15,431 bases of DNA from CAXMQS01 sp036446035. Its GTDB lineage: Bacteria; Actinomycetota; Acidimicrobiia; Spongiisociales; JAOTWH01. The stretch covers positions 1 to 15,431 of the forward strand of contig JAZFSG010000142.1 in assembly GCA_036446035.1 (NCBI GenBank), read 5' to 3'. This document shows, piece after piece, positions 12,808 to 15,431 of this stretch. The position numbers were made by a program, and so were the translations under genes. The first letter of the stretch is position 1. Every line of letters starts with the position of its first letter. The notes under the pieces were generated by a model, which did no database searches, was not told the DNA's origin, and saw nothing but the letters and a program-made list of their open reading frames with translations.

Positions 12808-14613
12808 ACCCGGCTCGATGCCGAGCGCATCCTCGGCACCCTCCAAGCGCTGGCCGCCTTGCAGCGCCGGCGCGAAGAGATCGCCGTACCGGGCGAGGCG
12901 GTCCCAGATAGTGACGATGGTGAAGTCGTCCGGAACCACCTCGTCGAGCTCCTCCCACAGGATCGGCGTCGATACCGGAGCTCCCGGCCGCGGCCGCACC
13001 GAGTAGACGGAGGCGATGGTCTTGCCTCCGACGTTCTGGCCATGATCGATGAACACCTTGCCGGCTCGCCGCGGGATGTCCCACTCCATGGTCACGTTGT
13101 CGGGATCGGCCGTCACCAGCATCCGTCCGATGGTCTCCACGAACAAGCGGACCCTGCGGTAGTCGTACTCGGGCTCGAGCGGAACGTAGATGTGGAGGCC
13201 TGTTGCCCCCGAGGTCTTGAGGTAGCAGGCGAGGCCGAGCCGCTCCAGCAACGTCTGGATGTGGCGGGCGGTGTCGACCACCTGCTGCCAGCTCGACCCC
13301 TCGGCCGGGTCGAGGTCGAAGATGGCGAAGTCGGGTCGATCGGTGGTGAGGACCCTGTTGAGCCAGGGGTGGATCTCGATGCACCCCAGGTTGACGATCC
13401 ACAGCAGCGACTCGACATCGGGAGCAGTCACGAAGTCGATCGGCTTGCCTCGTTGCACCGAGTGCACAGGCGCGGTCGGCAGCCACGCCGGGGTATGGAT
13501 TGGTGCCTGCTTCTCATAGAAGAAGTCGCCATCAGCGCCCTCGGGGAATCGCGCCATGACGATTGCTCGGTCTGCCAGGTGGGGTAGGAGAACCGGCGCC
13601 ACCCCGGCGTAGTACTGAAGTAGGTCACCCTTGGTGTAGCCATCGCTGAAGAAGGGCTTGTCGAGGTTCTTCAGCCGCAAGGGCCGGTCGGCGCCTTGTG
13701 GTCTCCAGGCGTCGCCGTCCGCCACCATCACCAGCGGCGTCGGGAACTCGACCCGACCGGACCCCAACGCTCTCTCGTCGCCTGTGGGCTGAGAACTCGG
13801 CGACGATGCCGCCCTGAGGTCGGCGAAGATGGCATCGTGGCTCGACTGCTCCTTGGCCTCGGAGATGACCGTCATGCGAAGCCCGGCAGCGGCCGCGGCC
13901 TCGGCGAGGGGCCCGGCCTTGATGGAGCCGTCGCCATAGGGGATGTGCCGAACCTCGCCGGCGGGCCCGAACTCGTTGTCTGTGAACTGGCAGTGCAGGG
14001 GATCAATGGAGTAGCCCGGAAAGTTGTCGCGCAGGAACTGGAACACAGAGGAGAAGGCCTCCGGCGCGGTGAGGGCTCCTCCCGACATGGCGTGGACGTG
14101 AGCCCAATCGACGACCGGGCGCACGAAGGGGAACTTGGAGGCGATGAGAGCGATGTCCCCCAGCGTGCCGAACGCTCTCTGGGTGCCGGTGTTCTCTAGG
14201 CCAAGAGCGACGCCAAGGTGCGCGATCTTCGGTGACAGCTTCTCCAAGGACTCGCCGACAAGGGCATGCAGCTCCTCTGGCTCGCGGCCTTTGATGTGGC
14301 CGGTGTGCGCCACGATGACCTTGGTGCCAAGCGCCTTGCCCAGCTTCATGGAGTGCTCGAGAGACGACAGGGTCTTCTTGGCCCTCTCCGGATCCTCCAT
14401 GGTGAGAACGGCGAAATAGGGAGCGTGCAAAGACAGCGCGATATCCCGTTCTGCCGCGAGCTCGGCGAAGGCGCGACACCGCTTCTCCTTCCACGGGAAG
14501 CCGTTGACGAACGCCAGCTCGTAGGCGCGATGTCCTTTGGCCACTAGCTCGTCGAGGAAGGCGGCGTCGTCACCGTCTTCTGGCGGCAACCCAGAGGTTC
14601 CAAAGCGAAACAT
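12793..14613 (-). CDS. Fusion of endonuclease IV-like TIM barrel and LigD-type DNA primase-polymerase
   Basis: A 606-residue two-domain protein. Residues 1-265 resemble an endonuclease IV (Nfo)-like AP endonuclease barrel, close to the archaeal type. Likely metal ligands are H63 (SLHAPYF), H103 (VAHTGH), E140 (LENTG), D169 and H172 (VVDWAHVH), H207 (HCQFTD), H223 (EVRHIPY) and E252 (ISEAKE). The Asp two residues before the late His in E. coli Nfo (D229) is V221 here, so one zinc ligand differs or is supplied by E220 or D228. After a Pro/Ser-rich linker (about 268-305), residues about 310-590 form a complete LigD polymerase (archaeo-eukaryotic primase) domain: GYTKGDLLQYY (325-335), DLDP with D433 and D435, KTSGATGLH (466-474), D523 (FIDHGQN) and KTIASVYSVR. 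LigD polymerases add dNTPs or NTPs at breaks and gaps; the barrel would cut at abasic sites. No ligase, Ku or phosphoesterase domain is present. ATG 14613 has a leaderless -10 box. Confidence 0.92.
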   Translation of the reverse strand: MFRFGTSGLPPEDGDDAAFLDELVAKGHRAYELAFVNGFPWKEKRCRAFAELAAERDIALSLHAPYFAVLTMEDPERAKKTLSSLEHSMKLGKALGTKVIVAHTGHIKGREPEELHALVGESLEKLSPKIAHLGVALGLENTGTQRAFGTLGDIALIASKFPFVRPVVDWAHVHAMSGGALTAPEAFSSVFQFLRDNFPGYSIDPLHCQFTDNEFGPAGEVRHIPYGDGSIKAGPLAEAAAAAGLRMTVISEAKEQSSHDAIFADLRAASSPSSQPTGDERALGSGRVEFPTPLVMVADGDAWRPQGADRPLRLKNLDKPFFSDGYTKGDLLQYYAGVAPVLLPHLADRAIVMARFPEGADGDFFYEKQAPIHTPAWLPTAPVHSVQRGKPIDFVTAPDVESLLWIVNLGCIEIHPWLNRVLTTDRPDFAIFDLDPAEGSSWQQVVDTARHIQTLLERLGLACYLKTSGATGLHIYVPLEPEYDYRRVRLFVETIGRMLVTADPDNVTMEWDIPRRAGKVFIDHGQNVGGKTIASVYSVRPRPGAPVSTPILWEELDEVVPDDFTIVTIWDRLARYGDLFAPALQGGQRLEGAEDALGIEPGSDGR

Positions 14614-14619
14614 CAGGGA

Positions 14620-14625
14620 ACGCTA
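14620..14625 (-). promoter_or_regulatory. Predicted -10 box of a leaderless promoter for the endonuclease-polymerase fusion gene
   Basis: On the minus strand TAGCGT is followed by six bases (TCCCTG) and ATG at 14613. No ribosome binding site is seen. It diverges from the tRNA gene 41 bases away. Confidence 0.58.
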
Positions 14626-14653
14626 CCGGCAGCCGGTCATTGGTTGCAGACGC

Positions 14654-14659
14654 TACATT
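14654..14659 (+). promoter_or_regulatory. Possible -10 box of the tRNA-Lys gene
   Basis: TACATT is followed by six bases and then the first base of the mature tRNA. If used, transcription would start at or next to G1, leaving almost no 5' leader for RNase P. No -35 is apparent at a normal distance, so an upstream promoter is possible instead. Confidence 0.4.
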
Positions 14660-14665
14660 CGAGCC

Positions 14666-14741
14666 GGGCCGGTAGCTCAGTCGGTAGAGCAGCGGACCTT
14701 TAATCCGAAGGTCGAGGGTTCGATCCCCTCCCGGCCCACCA
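14666..14741 (+). tRNA. tRNA-Lys (TTT anticodon), CCA encoded
   Basis: The cloverleaf is complete: acceptor GGGCCGG/CCGGCCC (14666-14672 with 14731-14737), D arm GCTC/GAGC, T arm GAGGG/CCCTC with loop TTCGATC, discriminator A and CCA at 14739-14741. The anticodon is TTT at 14699-14701, within the loop CCTTTAA. Two points are odd. Position 33 (14698) is C where nearly all tRNAs, and the usual bacterial tRNA-Lys loop CTTTTAA, have T. Pair 27-43 is G-A. A competing perfect 6-bp hairpin pairs 14695-14700 (GACCTT) with 14708-14713 (AAGGTC). The gene reads on the plus strand, divergent from the fusion gene; nothing recognised follows to 14889. The two oddities lower certainty that it is fully functional, but all other conserved positions are intact. 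Confidence 0.95.
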
Positions 14742-14889
14742 ATGGAGGCCAGATCAGTGCGCATTCCGTTGCACCAGAGGCGAAGAGAGCGCACATATGG
14801 TCTCTCCTGCTACCCAACCACGGTGCCGCTGGTGTGTAGGTCGCCGTCTTGTGGATTTGGAGCCTCGTCTCGTGCCCCCGGTCGTGCGG

Positions 14890-15431
14890 CTATTCGGCTG
14901 GTTCGATTGTGATGAGGGCGGTGGTTGGTCTGCCGCTCAGCTCGATGATGAGCACGTACGATGCTGCGCTGTCGGTGTACACGTCGCCGCAAGCGTCCGT
15001 TACGGATTTGGGGATGGCGCCGCCTGTGGCGTTCGACCCCATCGTGTGCGCCATCGTCACCTCGGTGGCTCCTCGCTTCAGATCGATTTTGCCTTGCCAG
15101 CAGAAATCTCCGGGATGGCTGTCTCGCAGGCTCATGATCACGTCTTTCGCACGACCGGGGTCTGCCACGGTGACGACCCACTCTGACTCCTCGGTAGTGG
15201 TCCAGTCGACACAGACCCGGTCGGCTCCGACTTCGAGGACGCCCCCGTCGGTGAGCGTCTGCGCTTCTTCGTACCCCCCATACTCAGCTTCGGCGCAGGT
15301 CAGTCCATCGGGGTGATCGGGGATGGGCGGTTTGTCCGGCTTGCCCTTGGCGGCCACCGGTACGACGGCTGTTATCAGCACCAGGCTCAGCGCTAGTGCC
15401 AGCACCATCGCAATGTTCTTTGTCTTCTTCA
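14890..15431 (-). CDS. Secreted four-cysteine protein, start codon cut at window edge
   Basis: A small secreted protein of unknown function, 180 residues if it starts at the edge. An internal ATG at 15408 gives 172 residues, but the frame stays open to the right end as KKTKNIA before it, and the final two bases (TG on the minus strand) would complete an ATG or GTG at 15430-15432. That start gives a proper signal peptide: basic KKTK, hydrophobic VLALALSLVLITAVV, cleavage near PVAA-KGK. The mature part begins Pro/Lys-rich and has four Cys (38, 66, 103, 140 counted from the internal ATG), enough for two disulfides, with a strand-rich end (SYVLIIELSGRPTTALITIEP). I recognise no family. No metal or catalytic motif is evident, and no lipobox, so it should be released rather than lipid-anchored. 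It is convergent with the tRNA. Confidence 0.75.
   Translation of the reverse strand, partial: KKTKNIAMVLALALSLVLITAVVPVAAKGKPDKPPIPDHPDGLTCAEAEYGGYEEAQTLTDGGVLEVGADRVCVDWTTTEESEWVVTVADPGRAKDVIMSLRDSHPGDFCWQGKIDLKRGATEVTMAHTMGSNATGGAIPKSVTDACGDVYTDSAASYVLIIELSGRPTTALITIEPAE

Noticed and set aside
12725..13486. 253-codon minus-strand frame overlapping the polymerase part of the fusion gene
   Set aside because: It is an out-of-frame Arg/Pro/Ala-rich shadow; the polymerase motifs are all in the other frame, so no frameshift needs to be assumed.
14537..14839. Plus-strand reading frame across the tRNA
   Set aside because: Its core AQSVEQRTFNPKVEGSIPSR is the well-known false translation of tRNA-Lys genes.
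1..15431. Mobile elements, phage genes or CRISPR arrays
   Set aside because: No transposase, integrase, spaced direct repeats or terminal inverted repeats were found on reading both strands.

Overview
This GC-rich window looks like a chromosomal segment of an actinobacterium, most probably a member of Acidimicrobiia or a nearby uncultured lineage. The reasons are a DUF2332 protein, a secreted M23 peptidase with an Ala-rich and Thr-rich linker, FtsX-type and DrrA-type ABC exporters, and many promoter-like TANNNT boxes placed exactly for leaderless transcripts. The taxon is an inference. Genes are tightly packed: no stretch over 300 bases lacks a gene. The largest gaps are 14742-14889 (nothing recognised), 10918-11021 (divergent promoters), 9085-9182 (a promoter with palindromes) and 429-523 (leader of the peptidase gene).

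Layout. 54-3549 on the plus strand: an FxsA-type membrane protein, a coiled-coil M23 peptidase, a DUF2332 protein overlapping it, a YrdB/DUF2568-like membrane protein and another small membrane protein. 3546-5461 on the minus strand: an MFS transporter translationally coupled to an SRAP (YedK/HMCES-type) DNA-protein crosslink enzyme. 5502-9084 on the minus strand: DUF4342 protein, LolD/MacB-type ATPase and a large FtsX-type permease, which form one operon behind a promoter with a 15-bp palindrome. 9183-10917 on the minus strand: a DrrA/DrrB-like ABC-2 exporter pair. 11022-12807 on the plus strand: a three-gene overlapping operon with a beta-rich unknown protein, a two-domain sulfurtransferase with a mercaptopyruvate-type active-site loop, and a membrane PH-like protein. 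12793-14613 on the minus strand: a fusion of an endonuclease IV-like TIM barrel to a LigD-type primase-polymerase. 14666-14741: tRNA-Lys(TTT). 14890 to the right edge: a secreted four-cysteine protein whose start codon is cut by one base.

The most notable points are three. First, the AP-endonuclease-like/LigD-polymerase fusion joins in one chain a possible abasic-site incision step and a possible gap-filling step, with no Ku or ligase nearby. Second, seven protein genes carry TANNNT followed by 6-7 bases and then ATG, and the same spacing lies before the tRNA. The two operon-leading genes without this arrangement (M23 and DUF4342) instead have strong Shine-Dalgarno sites. Third, the tRNA-Lys has C instead of the nearly universal T at position 33 and an alternative perfect hairpin across its anticodon.

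Together the genes cover cell-envelope upkeep and export on the left and centre and DNA-damage handling (SRAP, the fusion protein) at two separate points. No mobile element, phage gene, CRISPR array or other sign of transfer was seen.
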